A stretch of DNA of 64,000 bases from Rhyzopertha dominica (GCA_025024175.1 QCXZ01000137.1:12648001-12712000); one strand, 5' to 3'. Positions 35,212 to 47,035 are shown, counted from the stretch's first letter. The notes: generated by a model from the letters alone, not told the origin. Made by a program: numbers and translations.

Positions 35212-35913
35212 ACTACTGACATCAAGCAGACATTGGCAGTTTGAAGCTAACAAAAGCGCATTCATTGTTTTTCCCATAGCCTACTATAAGAATGACTAAA
35301 ATATAACTAAACCTAAAAATATGCAATTTTCTTAAAAACTATTAGAGATAAATAGATACTTCTTTATATCATATAAGACGAAATTAATTTGCGCATTGAA
35401 CTACGGTGAAATTAAAATAGGGTGCTATTTAAAAAAATCGAGTTGGCTGGGATTGAATATGATCACTTTTCTAAAGTAAATTTTAGTACTACTAACTATT
35501 CTTATATTAATCCTTTATATCTACAGGTGATGTGCATTTTATTAGTAACATCCCTGCGAAAACTGCATACCTCTAGCTATAAAGGTTTTGATAATATAAT
35601 AATTTTCCAAAATGTCAAAATTTTGGAAAAACATGAAATAACTTTACAACAGTGTATTTTGGACCCCATATATGTTATATTAAGTCCCATTAAAATTAAA
35701 AGAGTAATCCAAAAATGTAATAATATACAGGGCGTTCCATTTAAAAAAATATAAGAATGTACTGAACCACCCCTGTATATGTTGGAGGGAAGAGTAAAAA
35801 TATTTTTATTTTGTAGACTGAATCACTCCCTACCACGCTGCCCTCGCAGAATTTAAAAAACTGTAATAACAATTGCGTAATATTCCGTCCACGCACTAAT
35901 GGGCCACCCTGTA
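35212..35913. repeat. Right terminal inverted repeat of the Tc1/mariner-type element
   Basis: Inverted partner of 32,974-33,676. The outer end reads CACCCTGTA followed by TA. It includes the inverted copy of the internal terminal-motif module (ACAGGGCGTTCCAT near 35,735 and GAACCACCCCTGTATA near 35,765-35,780). Confidence 0.85.
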
Positions 35914-35915
35914 TA

Positions 35916-37094
35916 AGTTGCTTATATTGCACAATATGGAATTTTGTTTATTTGCAGAAATTAGTTTATTTGTACAATGATATTTATCTTAGTTAATTAT
36001 AGCTCATTTGTACAACATCCAGTTTTAAAAGTTGTATTGTATTTGAAGTTAAATAAAAAAGATATGATTACTTTTAGAACAGTCGGCCATCTTTCTTAGA
36101 ATGATACTCCATTTCTTAAAATAACTTAAATAATTGTTTGAATAAAATCCCGTGGACGCAGTAATCTTCTACAAGAGTAGCGGTAAATAGGTAAATCTAC
36201 GAAATCTACACCCCACTGCTTTTATTATTTAGAGCCGCAAATGTAAATTCGCATGGCAGCAATACATACTGAAGCATGCAGACATTTTGCTGCCGGTGAG
36301 AAAAATCCCATCACCTAATAATTTCACACGACTAACTACTCGTAATATCGGTGCGAACTACTTACGTGTTTACCTTCAACGTGATCATCTATAATGCAAA
36401 ATTCAATTAGCTTAACATCCTAACCGTGTGTTTTCCATGTTCTACAATAAAAAACAGCATTACCGTAGAACAGAACGGATGAAACATCTTACTGCCTAAT
36501 GAATACGCCGGGATAAATAGCGCATGATCTTAAAAGCTTTCCGAAAGCTTTTACGAGTCGTTAATGCATCTTGACATAATCTCCCGGAAAAATGCGATCG
36601 GACGTCTCCAACTGACTTGTACACATGATTAAAACATCGAATCCACTTGATGGCACGTCTCGCGGCGGACAGTATGTTCCCAAGTCATTTGCATATTCAT
36701 ATTCACTAGCGGAGAGTACCACAACAAGAAACGCCTTCTATGGATCATTTGTTAGCAGAAGTGTACACAAAGGTGAACAAGGTAACTGAGAAAGCTTTGA
36801 GGAATTCCCGCAAAAACATGCGCTGCACATGATGCAGTATATGAAGGAAAAAGTCCCAAGCATACCAAAATATCATTAATCTTGGGACTGACTTACACTT
36901 ATCCACTGTTTGTGAAACAGGTGTAAGCTACGGCGTCGCTCTTTTGTTGATCAACAATCAAACAATTAACATACGCTTTGTTATTTTTATTCGCAAATGT
37001 TTATATAAGTCAGATACAATATAATAAAAAATATTATTACGATAGATGCATAAATCATGATTATTTGAAATGCTTTCAGCTAAATAATAGTATG
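35916..37094. other. Non-coding stretch with a GC-richer island at about 36,230-36,760
   Basis: The island contains TAATGAATACGCCGGGATAA, ATTTGCATATTCATATTCA and homeodomain-like TAAT cores. It also has a perfect hairpin with 9-bp arms, AAAAGCTTTCCGAAAGCTTTT (36,532-36,552; shown with one base beyond 20 omitted from no position: arms AAAAGCTTT and AAAGCTTTT, loop CCG). Two further short hairpins lie side by side at 36,852-36,889 and 36,892-36,926. A regulatory role is possible; no gene is seen. Confidence 0.3.
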
Positions 37095-37566
37095 CACAGG
37101 GTATCCATTAAAGTTTACCCTGTTTTCAAGATTAAATGTAAATTATATTTATGATGGTAACATTTGTTTTTTTTATTACAGGTCTTCTAGGATACCCATG
37201 AAGTTCATGTACAGTTATATCTTATTCAACACTTTCGACACACTCTTACGTAAAAAATAGCTTCTCCGCGAGAAAAACTCATTGTTATGAGGCTAGCAGA
37301 AACCAAATCACGGATTACTGTGCAACGAAAGGGTAAATCCCATTATTGAAAGAAAGCGCCCGATGTCAAGTTAATCAGAACATAAGACCTAAACTTTCGC
37401 TGCACAGTAGTCGGTGATTTGATTTCTGCTAGCCACATAACACATTGAGTTTTCTCCCGGGAGGGATGCTATTTTGACGATATAGCTCACACAGCACCAA
37501 TTGTTGTTGAATGAGACACAACTGCACAGAAAATTCATGGGATAAACATTTATGGGCACCCTCAAA
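37095..37566. mobile_element. Foldback MITE with mariner-like terminal motifs
   Basis: Arms at about 37,256-37,335 and 37,392-37,474 are inverted copies (shared core GGCTAGCAGAAA and its complement, plus CTGTGCARCGAAAG). Outer inverted motifs GGATACCCATGAA (about 37,189) and TTTATGGGCACCC (about 37,550-37,563) suggest the true ends. A further GGGTATCCATTAAAG at about 37,099 may be an older terminus. There is no open frame of note. Confidence 0.6.
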
Positions 37567-38524
37567 CTTGCAAAGATAGCACTTTCTAAACGACTATACG
37601 GAATAATAATACTCTATTGGATATAAATTTTTACAGTTCAAAGCAATATCAAAAGCAACAATCTTTGTTCCTTCTTGTAACCCAAAGATTCTGTTTAATC
37701 GAAAAAACCCTACGATGTCATAAAACATGTTCTAGACTTCCGGGTTCAGAAGGAATCATTCTCGTTCTATGTTTAGGTGTTCTAAATCTCTGTTACCCTC
37801 AAAAAGTTGTTCCTTAGAAAAAAACGTTCACTCTTCATTGCCAATGGTCGTTTATGCAAGTATGGCAGTAAAAAGAGATTCAGGATTGCAAGCTGCTCAG
37901 AAATATTGTACTGCAATCGATGTACGATATAAAACTATACAGCTGATGTATGTCTAGAGTTAGTTCTTTATTTTCATTTACACAACAACGCATAATAATT
38001 AGTGCTAGTAATTCATGTAGGCAATTCGAAGTAGATATTGATAATAAATGAAATAACTTTAAAATACCGAAGCAGTGATGCACTATTAATCATTTCCCTC
38101 ACCATCAAAAAATTATTAAATGAAAAAACAAAAACCTTCACACGTTCTGCAAACATTGAGTGGTTTACTTTAACTATAAAATATGTAATATAGGCTAAAC
38201 AAAACGTTTTTGAAAGCATAATATACGTACAAAAATACTGCGACAGAGTCTATAGAAGTTGTAAAAAAATCAATAATTTTTGGTGTTTTATATTTAAAAG
38301 TTGAGAGGTAGTTAATATACAGGTAAAGTTTAAAATAAAGAACAGTTTGCTGAAATGTAAATAAAATATATACATATAATATTAAAGAGATATAAACAAA
38401 CCACCTGAAAAGTGCAAAAGTGCAACAGCTTTTGAGAATCAGTATTCATTCAAACCAGCATGCAGCAGCAACGTAGGTATCCCTATAGTAATACTAAAAA
38501 CTCATTCACAATTAAAATGCATGT
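37567..38524. other. AT-rich non-coding stretch
   Basis: Nothing recognisable; short overlapping open frames without family features. Confidence 0.4.
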
Positions 38525-38628
38525 CTATGCTGTGCTGTCTGCACCTCAACCAACTGCAGATAGATCTATTTCGCTGTCATTACAGCTCATCAGTGCAGTT
38601 TAGGTCTAGTGCAGACAGCACGGCATAG
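38525..38628. ncRNA. Pre-miRNA-like hairpin (candidate only)
   Basis: CTATGCTGTGCTGTCTGCAC (38,525-38,544) pairs with GTGCAGACAGCACGGCATAG (38,609-38,628): 20 pairs with one possible G-U wobble on the plus strand. Imperfect pairing continues inward (AACTGCA with TGCAGTT), and the tip CTGTCATTACAG can fold on itself. The size of about 104 nt, stem length and symmetry fit a microRNA precursor. A tiny foldback transposon gives the same picture, and I do not recognise a known miRNA seed. Confidence 0.3.
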
Positions 38629-38929
38629 AACTGGTTTTGCCTATATACCAAAGCAATGGTATGATGTAAGTAAGAATTTAGATGCCAATGCGATCTGTCA
38701 GCATAACACTGACATGATGAGTTGTTATGCTTTTGTTAACTTTCTTTNACTCTGGGCTGCGTTTTTCTAACAAAAAAATCGATTTCTGAAACACTGAGTA
38801 TGCTGTATTCTTGCATCTAGACTGTCACGGAATACCTAGACGGTTTTGTGTATATCCACTGTACATTTCCAATAAATATAATACCCCACACCGATGGGTA
38901 TTTCCCAGAGATACAAGCCTGAACGCAAT

Positions 38930-39310
38930 ACCTTTTTTACAATTCATAAACGAACCGGTGACTTTCCAATTATAAGATCGTCAGCAATCGCACTTTTTAA
39001 ATCGAACTGTAATAATGCGATCACGAAGTCACATTAAGCCGTATTTCGCTCGAGTGCATAATAATTCACACGGCTATTTACCTGACGCGAATGACTCCGC
39101 GGCTACTCAGTACGTGGCGAAATCTAATCAAACAAATGGTGCACGGCCGGATAAAAGAGGCAACAAATTAGTTTATGGCCGGTTTTATTGGCGTCGATTA
39201 CTCTTTCGCGGAATCGCGTTGCAATAGCCACCTCGTAATTCACACTCTCTATCACGCGTCGGCATTAATATCATTAAGCGCTCGTTGTTAATGTTATGTA
39301 GGTGGTAGCT
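38930..39310. promoter_or_regulatory. GC-richer island with Hox-like sites, possible enhancer
   Basis: About 380 bp of complex sequence contains TTTATGGCC, TTTTATTGG, AATCTAATCAAACAAATGG and several CGCG-containing words, bordered by AT-rich DNA. A 70-codon frame inside has no known motif. The TTTATGG word resembles posterior-Hox sites, but single motifs are weak evidence. Confidence 0.22.
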
Positions 39311-39612
39311 GAAAGAAGTCGATATGTGTTTACATGTAATTACCGTTTTAATGTGTTCATTGTCATTTGTTCATCAGCACAACATTAAATCGCGAGTATT
39401 TATATACAGCAGTAACAACACGAACAATAACTTTCAAGAATCAGATTCAGGATTTGCTGCAAGTACCAGCGTTTTTGTTTGTGTAAAATTCAAGTTCAAT
39501 ATATTTATTCTTAGCTATAGCTAAATGTGCTACTTGCAAATTTTTATTCGCTTATTTAATCAATAAAACTGTGTCAGTTACCCCCCTAAAATTATACACC
39601 ACATGAAGCTAA

Positions 39613-40306
39613 CGCATTCGCCGGGTGCATTACGTGAGGGATTTGAAGACATTCTCATTCAGGTATTCAGATTTCCGTTTTGCCTTAAAACTGTGAAAGT
39701 CATTAAAAAGGCGTGGGAGGATTCCATTCCTTACAGAAGATCACATACAGATTGAATACCTTAATTCCTGAATTGAATCAGGCTCTTTTATAACTAGTAT
39801 GACGTACACTGACGGCCTGAAGCTCTTATTAAATTTGCAAAATGATATCCGTCGTGGGACTGCACTCCTTAGGTTTACAAAATTAGGTGCTTTGACGGAC
39901 TGAAGTCTTTGTGTTTGCAAAATTATGTTCGCTATTGGAATGAACCCTTTAGGTTTGCTCATTGATGTCCATTAGCAAATTTACGCTTCCACAGCTTGCG
40001 AAACGAACTGTAGTGGTAGCTCTTTTGAGCTACAATTATTAGCCACTGTCAAAGCTTTAGATCTATTCCGGTATAACCTGCTAGGTATTGCTGTGGGCAT
40101 AGCCCGACCACTTCTGATATCAGCTACCCGCTTGAAATGATACCACACTCGTTGATTGACGATTTATTAATTCCACTTCGCAACTCGCAAAAACAATGCA
40201 CACGACTTATCACTTAGTAGGCGCTTATAAAACGGAATGAATGAATCTACTGTCAGCCATCTTCCCACCTGATGACGCATTCGCCGGGCGCATTATGCGA
40301 GCGATT
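39613..40306. repeat. Direct repeats flanking a degenerate 40-bp tandem array
   Basis: CGCATTCGCCGGGTGCATTA at 39,613 recurs as CGCATTCGCCGGGCGCATTA at 40,276, with similarity continuing for about 30 bases. Between them, at about 39,800-39,970, a unit of about 40 bp containing CTTTAGGTTTGCAAAATTA-type sequence is repeated four times with drift. The pair could be ends of an unrecognised element. Confidence 0.5.
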
Positions 40307-43300
40307 CAAGGACGTTCACACATAGCTTGATAATTGATCACGACGTGATTAGTTATCATGGAGTAACCGAAAGATACAAAGAATCAACCTTCTACTCAAA
40401 GCTGTAAACCTAGTATGGAATGGATCCCAGTTTTTCGCGTGGTATACGTAACAAGCCTAAACTGCAGTCGAATGTTTCCTCTGTAGTGAAATAATGTTGT
40501 CACAAAAGCACACATGACATTTTCATCATACTATGAACAATGAACCCAACAAATGAAACAAACGAAGACGATCAAGTAAGGAAACCTTTAGATACAGGAA
40601 CTTTCTATTCTTTGTAGCCAGCCATACATTCCATAGAATTCTCCGAAGCAAAACTAGCCAGTGCATAATGTCACAACAATATTACAATAAACGAATAATG
40701 CAATCAATCAGATCGCCAAGTTTATTAAATTTCTTTTTCTTTATAGCAATGCTTTCCTACAGCCATAGTTTGCATTATGTTATTTGTGGTGCTTAAAATT
40801 TAGTAAAGCGGCTGGCTAATAGAAACCACTAGGCGTCACGTCCTACAAGTGCAATGGAATAGAGATTTTAAACAGGCTGGCAAGGTAAGGAATACCAACT
40901 AATGACGTGGAACAATGATAAATCGTTTCGGCGCCACGTGGAATTAAAGATCCGAATGCAATATCTAAAAAATTTCAAACGTACACTTTGACCAGTAAAA
41001 TATACTAGACAAATGCCGTTTGAATCTGCTTGATGCATGCATAAATAATTTATATACACCATATTTCCATATATATGTTGAGTAAATATAGGCCAAACGA
41101 AGTTTCTGACAAAAGTACTATAATACGGAACAGCTATCACTTTGTACTGTTCCCTGTAAGTAACTGTAAGTAGTATATTGGGCAAAAAGCCCTTCGTAGA
41201 ATTTTATAGTACCTTTTAATATAACACATTGGATCGTACCAGTAGAATCCTAATTTACGACTTGTCGGTTGTAATTTTACTATTCCACCTTATGTTATCA
41301 ATTAGTTCTCATCTGCTTCCCTATAAAGACTGCAATAAAATTTTAAGCGCCCTATTTCATTAAAATTCAGGTTTAAAACTGATGTCAGCTGTAAAACGCA
41401 TAATGCCCACCAGTGTGTTCCACCGAACTATAAATCTGGAATTCGTTGTAACCTACTTATTCCACGATGGTTAATATTTATAAAACATTGCTTTTACTTT
41501 GCTTTAAGCAAGCTTTTAATAATTGCTGATTTGTATACATAAAAAATTAAGTAAATATTTAAAATATTTTTATTAAAAAATGCTCTAGTTAAATGTTTAT
41601 AGCAATACTATTAAAAAAAGTATCTGATTAAACAATGAAAAACAGTTTCCTTAGCATTTTTATCAGTAGAACTGAATGGTGTAATCAGAATTCTATTTCT
41701 TTTAATAATTTTACCATTTTATTGACAATTGATGAAAGAACAATGATTGCAAAAGTCATTTTTTGCTTCTTTTGCATTTTGAGGATGTTCTTAAATCCTG
41801 ACCATAGGTACTGGACCGCAAAACATGAATATCTCGTAAATGCAAAAAGAATGTGAATATTTCGGCCACCTCTACGCATTTTTTCTTTTTTCATTTATCG
41901 TGTGCTCCTTTATAATTTCCACCTACAGATGTACTTCTGTATAACACCTAATCTTTTTTCTCCTTTGAAACGTAATCATAACCTTTAGTGTCATTTTTAC
42001 TACGTTTAAAAATCAGAAGGGCACTTGAAAAGCAAGTATAAGCTTCTATATGCAACCCAATGCCAAAAATAATTCTTCCATATTATTCTCAGCATCTACC
42101 TACACTATCGATGTAAATCCAGGCAGTAATCAGCTGCGAACAACAGATGATAAAGTTAACAACGCGGCCAGTTTAATATTTCCGAATGCAATATTACACC
42201 CCGAGGTGCAGAACGGAATGATATAATCAACGCGTGCTCACTGACTGAATCTGTAATTTCTTGCATATAAATTAGTAATTGCACCGATTCCGATTGGTTT
42301 GTTCAGATGACTTACTGATTGCAGCCAGTAACAATTGATGGGTATATCCCCGGGGACCGCAACTTCTATATTTTAAGTTATTTCCTCATAGCTAATTGGA
42401 ATCATTTGATATTATGGCAACAGTCCTACTATACCGCTGGTTGAGGTAAAAAGATGAATAAATGGAAGACACATAATAGAAAATAACAAATTTAACCAAT
42501 TCGAAGAGCGAAACAAGTCTAAATTAGTGCGCATATTCATCTAGTAACTTTTCTAACAAAAAATTAGGAATCTATTTTTTTCTGCAAACACATTACCTTG
42601 GCTGCATATAATGTTTTAGATTTTCTTTTCACTTATTTCCTTGCTTTGTTTATAACTTTTATATATGTTGAGCACTGCATTTTCTGCTAAACCTCTGTTT
42701 TTGTCTTCTAATCTTACTTCTCTTATTAAATTTCGGTCTTCTCCTCTTCCGATCATAATACACTCTTTGTCTTCAATTGATTTATTTTTATTCTTCCCTT
42801 TTCATCTATTTTCATTAACCTTCCGTTGCAATCGATGAAAACGATATGATGTATCCTTGTTACTGTTTCCATAGTCCTTTTCTACTATCCGCTCTATAGA
42901 GTGCATTGCGTCTGTGGTAGGTTACTTGGTCTGAATCATTCTCACATTCCCCTATCACTGTTTCTGTATGCATTTCTATTTTCTCAGACGGCATAGTAAT
43001 AAGGGCAGCAAGCCTCTTGTAGACATCAGTTTTTGCAAGATTTAGGGTTTACTTTTTCAGAAAAGACATCCACTCGCCACGCATTTTTTGTTTTGCCAAA
43101 TATGCCTTAGGTATTAGATAGTGTACCCTCCAATTCCATTCTCAACCCCCATTCGTAAACATCCTGCTAGATATATTTGTCTATGTTTTCATTGCACACT
43201 TTATCCGATGACACCACTATGTGTTGACATTAGTGTTCTGAAATATTTTTCACATGCTTCTTTGTCGATTTTTGCTGTTGTTCTTATTCCATTTTGTTTT

Positions 43301-43414
43301 ATTTTCAATCTCCGTCATTAACTCATCTAGCCACTCTGTGATCCTTCTTTGTATTAGTTTTGCTTTTTCCTACCTTTTTTCTCCTTNTACCTTTTGACTA
43401 TGTTACCACACACA
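40307..43414. other. Long AT-rich non-coding stretch
   Basis: No gene is recognised. The minus strand of about 42,640-43,330 has fragments faintly like the endonuclease-polymerase linker of a LINE, too weak to annotate. Confidence 0.35.
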
Positions 43415-44102
43415 TAAGGTGACCAACCGTCCGGATTTAGCTCGGACAGGTTTGTATTTTTGTTTATGAGTCCGTATTTAATATGGCATCCGGATTTGTC
43501 CGGATTTTCACAATTTTGTTTGGTTTTGTCCGGATTTTTTAGGGTTTGGCTAAAAAGTGTGCAAAATAGGTGCACAACATGGTATTTTACTTTTTCATTG
43601 TTGTCTTCTCATGCTTCAAGCTTCATGGATTCAGGCGTTGTTAACTTTATAGTTTCATCTGTCAAATTAATGTCAGTCACATACATCTCATCTATTATGT
43701 AGATGACTAATTGTTAGGGCATGCGCGAGAAAATATTGTAACGACCCGTAAGTCGCCATATTGCTCGTTCGTAGGGCAGCGAGTCTGCGCAGTAACTCCC
43801 TAGTTTGACAAAGTGAACGGTGATTGGCGAGATGTGCAGCAGGTCCTGTTGTTTGTTGTGACGTCATGACGTTTCTTTACTGCGCATGCGTCAGACCCTA
43901 TCTGCCCGAGGATCATTTATCACAAAATCTTAATAGTATTACATTAAACTTTAGGTATTTAGTCCTGTGGTGTCAGCGCGTAATTGCGTAGCCGGCATAA
44001 CCTAATGCCTGACCATTCCTATTTACTCTTTACTTTATCCTATATTACAAATAGCACCATGGAGGCGTCCGGATTTTCTGGTTTGGAAAGTTGGTCACCT
44101 TA
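43415..44102. mobile_element. hAT-like non-autonomous element
   Basis: The left end TAAGGTGACCAACCGTCCGG and right end CAACTTTCCAAACC...TTGGTCACCTTA give an inverted terminal motif TAAGGTGACCAAC. The word TCCGGATTT occurs about four times in the first 130 bp and GTCCGGATTTTC once near the right end, a subterminal array of the type hAT transposases bind. An 8-bp duplication is not convincing (CACACACA versus CACTTATC). No transposase is present in this 688-bp element. Confidence 0.6.
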
Positions 44103-45984
44103 CACTTATCCCTAGTATAATAATGGGAATGACATTAGAGCTAGGAGCAGGTCAAGGCACTGGACTATTGCGTCGTATCCCACATTCAGGGAAACTTTCA
44201 TCAATATAGTTTAGTACTTGCATTACAGTTTGAGTGAAACAGAAGGTCTGGCATAGAGAAGGCTTCTTTAGTTAGGTGACACCAAACATTAATCTAAACA
44301 CCTGGTGAAAATGACAAAAACGACTATGCAATGTTGCATATGTGCTTGTTCCTATAAAATTGAATACTATTCGACAAACAAGTATGACTTCGTCAGTAAA
44401 CCTTACGTTATTTAAGAATTAATGATCAAGCTTCTGTTAATAGAGTATAAAATGAAGATATTGTGTTCGAGTCTGGTCTGCCCTAACAATTCTCTAATAT
44501 ACTTAACTAAGTATAGCTGGTGCTGGTATGGTTATGACTGTGACGATGACATGTCAATTCATTCGGCATTCCTACCTGAACAGTCCTAACAAGGAGAAAA
44601 CTAGTCGCGTGATCCTAATGGATTGACCAGAGCATATGTTTATTTATAGCTTCTTGGGTAGCTTCTTCACCTGGTGTGCAGAGGTTCCGCTCTGAGAGCG
44701 TCTTCCCTCTCGCTGTAACTATGATGTTTACAATAAGTTTTTAACGTTCTACTACCACAATTTAAAGGCGAAAACTCATCGTGACATAAAATAGCTTCGC
44801 ACTAAATGTATTCTAAAATGCTTGAAAGTTATCCGTAATCGCATTCCACTGCCAACGTCAAAAGAAGAAGATTCTTCAAACTTTGAGATGTGCGACCACT
44901 TCACCAAACTAGACACTAAATCCAAAAAGTGAGTATTCTTGTTCTTCTGCGAGAGTATTTCTGTAATAGGACACACATATTTACCTTTATGTAAACAACC
45001 TCGGAATGTAAGGTCCAACAATAAAAAATAAACCGAAACGTAATGCGCTAAGAAATGCCCTTGCAATTTGACTTATTGAGTTTCGTAAAGAGTGTCTACC
45101 CTGTAACTGACCGACATGTTATGCGACGCAAGATCAAGTTTCAGAGCTACTTCCGAGGAAGACACCGACATGAGTGTCGAAACGTTAAGGTCTAATAACC
45201 AACGTAAGAACCAGCCTGGAAAACAACATGTCAAGATCAAATCTGCAAATATTCGGTGCTCCAGCATTCACGGCTCCATGATGGCAACTGAGCGTGAAAT
45301 GTTACGGCCTAAGGCAGGGAATGCCATGTGCCGTCCTTATCCTAAAGGGTCAGCAAGTTGATGAAACCAAGAGAAGCGCCTTTAGGTCTGTGAAACTAAG
45401 GAATGTTAAAGAGTATCTTATCTTCGAAGTTAATGTTAGATGTACACATGACATAAACATTTATTGGGTTACGTGTAGCCGGTAATGACAGTTGTCCTTC
45501 TATTGCCGTATACAAATGTCCAACTTTACCTTCAGCCTACTGCCAATCCTAGCGAATAAATTCCAAACGGCCAACTGCGTAAAGAAGAACTAGATAATTA
45601 ACTGAAGATTGCAGGCGCTCTTGCGATTTGATATTCTGTTAATTTTAAAGCCCCCATAAAAGAGATCCTCCACTCGGCGGCTATAAAACGCAAAATGTGC
45701 AGGTGTGTAAGTGACTGCGCATGTGTACGCCCATATGACCGGTGCGCAAGCTGAAAATGTCATAAAAATATTTGCCTACATATTAATTAGGTGTATATCC
45801 AGGCGCGTTTTATTAATAAAACGGCTCGTTAGTGTACGGTGACCCGACTGGTGTATACAAACCGCGAACCGGCGCTCTCCATGGGATAATAATTATAAAC
45901 ACCATCCTTCCAGTGACGTTCGTGGCAGGTCCGGTTGAAATAATTATAACAAAGATTATTCTGCTGACGGATTTAATAATTAAT
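44103..45984. other. Non-coding stretch with a GC-richer island at about 45,640-45,960
   Basis: No gene is recognised. Near 45,150 a GACACCGACATGAGTGTC hairpin followed by GAAACGTT looks like the 3' region of some retroelements, but no polymerase is seen. The island at 45,640-45,960 contains CCCATAAAAG, GGCTATAAAACG, TTTTATTAATAAAACGG and CGCGAACCGGCG, which could be promoter or enhancer sequence. Confidence 0.3.
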
Positions 45985-47035
45985 AAGATATGAAGATTTA
46001 AAGCAATTGCAACAAACTTCTTTGCAACATCAACTTAATTTGAACAATTTAAAGAGCTCTGTACTGGTATTCGGTAAAACACAGAACTAGCAGAAGTGTT
46101 ATTAAAGATTAAAGTTGGTAATAGTATATTGCAGTGCTCTAAAGTAGCGAAAAGTTTGGGTGTTGATATAGACACGGAACTACGTTTTAGTAATTTCATT
46201 ACTAAAAAATTGAATGTTGCATACTTTAGCTTGAAAAGGCTATATCCTTATCGCCATATCTTACCCATTAACTTAAAAATAAAGCAAACGAATGCAACAG
46301 TCTTATGTCAAATGAACTATTGCGATGTCTTATATGGTCCATGCTTAACCAGAGCAGATGTAAATCGCATTGAGCGTTTGCAAAAGTCTTGTTTGAGAAT
46401 TATTTACAGAATTCGAAAATTTTCTCGGATTTCACACAAGTTGATTTCTGCAGGATGGCTGAACATGACCCATCAACGTGAGTTACACGCGGCGTGCTTA
46501 TACTTTACAATTATGTTTTTCAAATGTCCACCCTACCTATGCAACAAAATCACTTTTCGTACTGATTTGCACTCTTTGAACACTAGGTTTCGTGGAATCT
46601 TGTCCCCCCTAGACACTATATTGCCTTATTCACTCGGTCTTTTACTTACAACATCTACAAAATATTTAATAGTATTCCAATTCAGATAAAAGAGTGCAAA
46701 TTTTTTAAATTTAGATCAGAGTATCGTCGTCTTTTGATGTCTCGCCAGTTCTAGTGAATCCAGCATCCTCATATTTCTCACCTTCGCATTGAACCCATTG
46801 CTTACTTGCATCGCGTTTTCTTTGTAATTATGTCCCGTCTATAAATAGTTTAATCCTTTTCTAATAGCGCGGTCGGAAAGACCAGCAATTTGGGTATTCT
46901 GTAATTAGACTGTTTTTTTTCTGGAATAAGATTAGAAATCAGGTTTCCTGTCTTCTTAGTCCTTTTTGTAGTAGCGCCAACTATTTGCCATAGTGTAATA
47001 TGTAATCAAATAAATTTATATTATTATTATTATTA
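45985..47035 (+). mobile_element. LINE family B, copy 2 (5'-truncated)
   Basis: From GATTTAAAGCAATTGCAACA onward this matches the reverse complement of the 23.6-24.7 kb copy through the coding region, the 3' UTR (for example AGGTTTCCTGTCTTCTTAGT and GTAGTAGCGCCAACTATTTG) and a short (TTA)n tail of about six units at about 47,016-47,035. The truncation point lies inside the reverse transcriptase, downstream of the YADD box. Confidence 0.85.
46096..46689 (+). pseudogene. LINE family B reverse transcriptase C-terminal piece
   Basis: The 197-residue open frame covers SKVAKSLGVDIDTELRF, NYCDVLYGPCLTRADVNRIE, FSRISHKLISAGWLN and PPYLCNKITFRTD, colinear with the copy on the minus strand near 24 kb. 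After LSPLDTILPY the frame departs from the family pattern because of an indel; the family reading resumes in another frame to about 46,850. It has no catalytic motif and no start codon of its own. Confidence 0.82.

Larger units (their letters stand above)
32974..35913 (+). mobile_element. Tc1/mariner-type transposon with about 700-bp terminal inverted repeats
   Basis: The element starts TACAGAATGGCCCATTAG and ends with the complement CTAATGGGCCACCCTGTA, flanked by TA on both sides (32,972 and 35,914). The inverted arms cover about 32,974-33,676 and 35,212-35,913, with high identity throughout. Between them lies one transposase gene in the plus orientation and a degenerate repeat tract. At 2.94 kb with nearly complete coding sequence, it is the best-preserved DNA transposon in the window. 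Arms of this length are far beyond the 20-30 bp of classical mariner. Confidence 0.88.

Noticed and set aside
42640..43330. Possible LINE linker on the minus strand (IDKEACEKYFRTL-like)
   Set aside because: Only short, lysine-rich similarity, no polymerase or endonuclease motif, and many stops.
45116..45361. 81-codon frame with EEDTDMSVETL
   Set aside because: It looks like retroelement 3' sequence with a small hairpin, but no polymerase is nearby to support a call.
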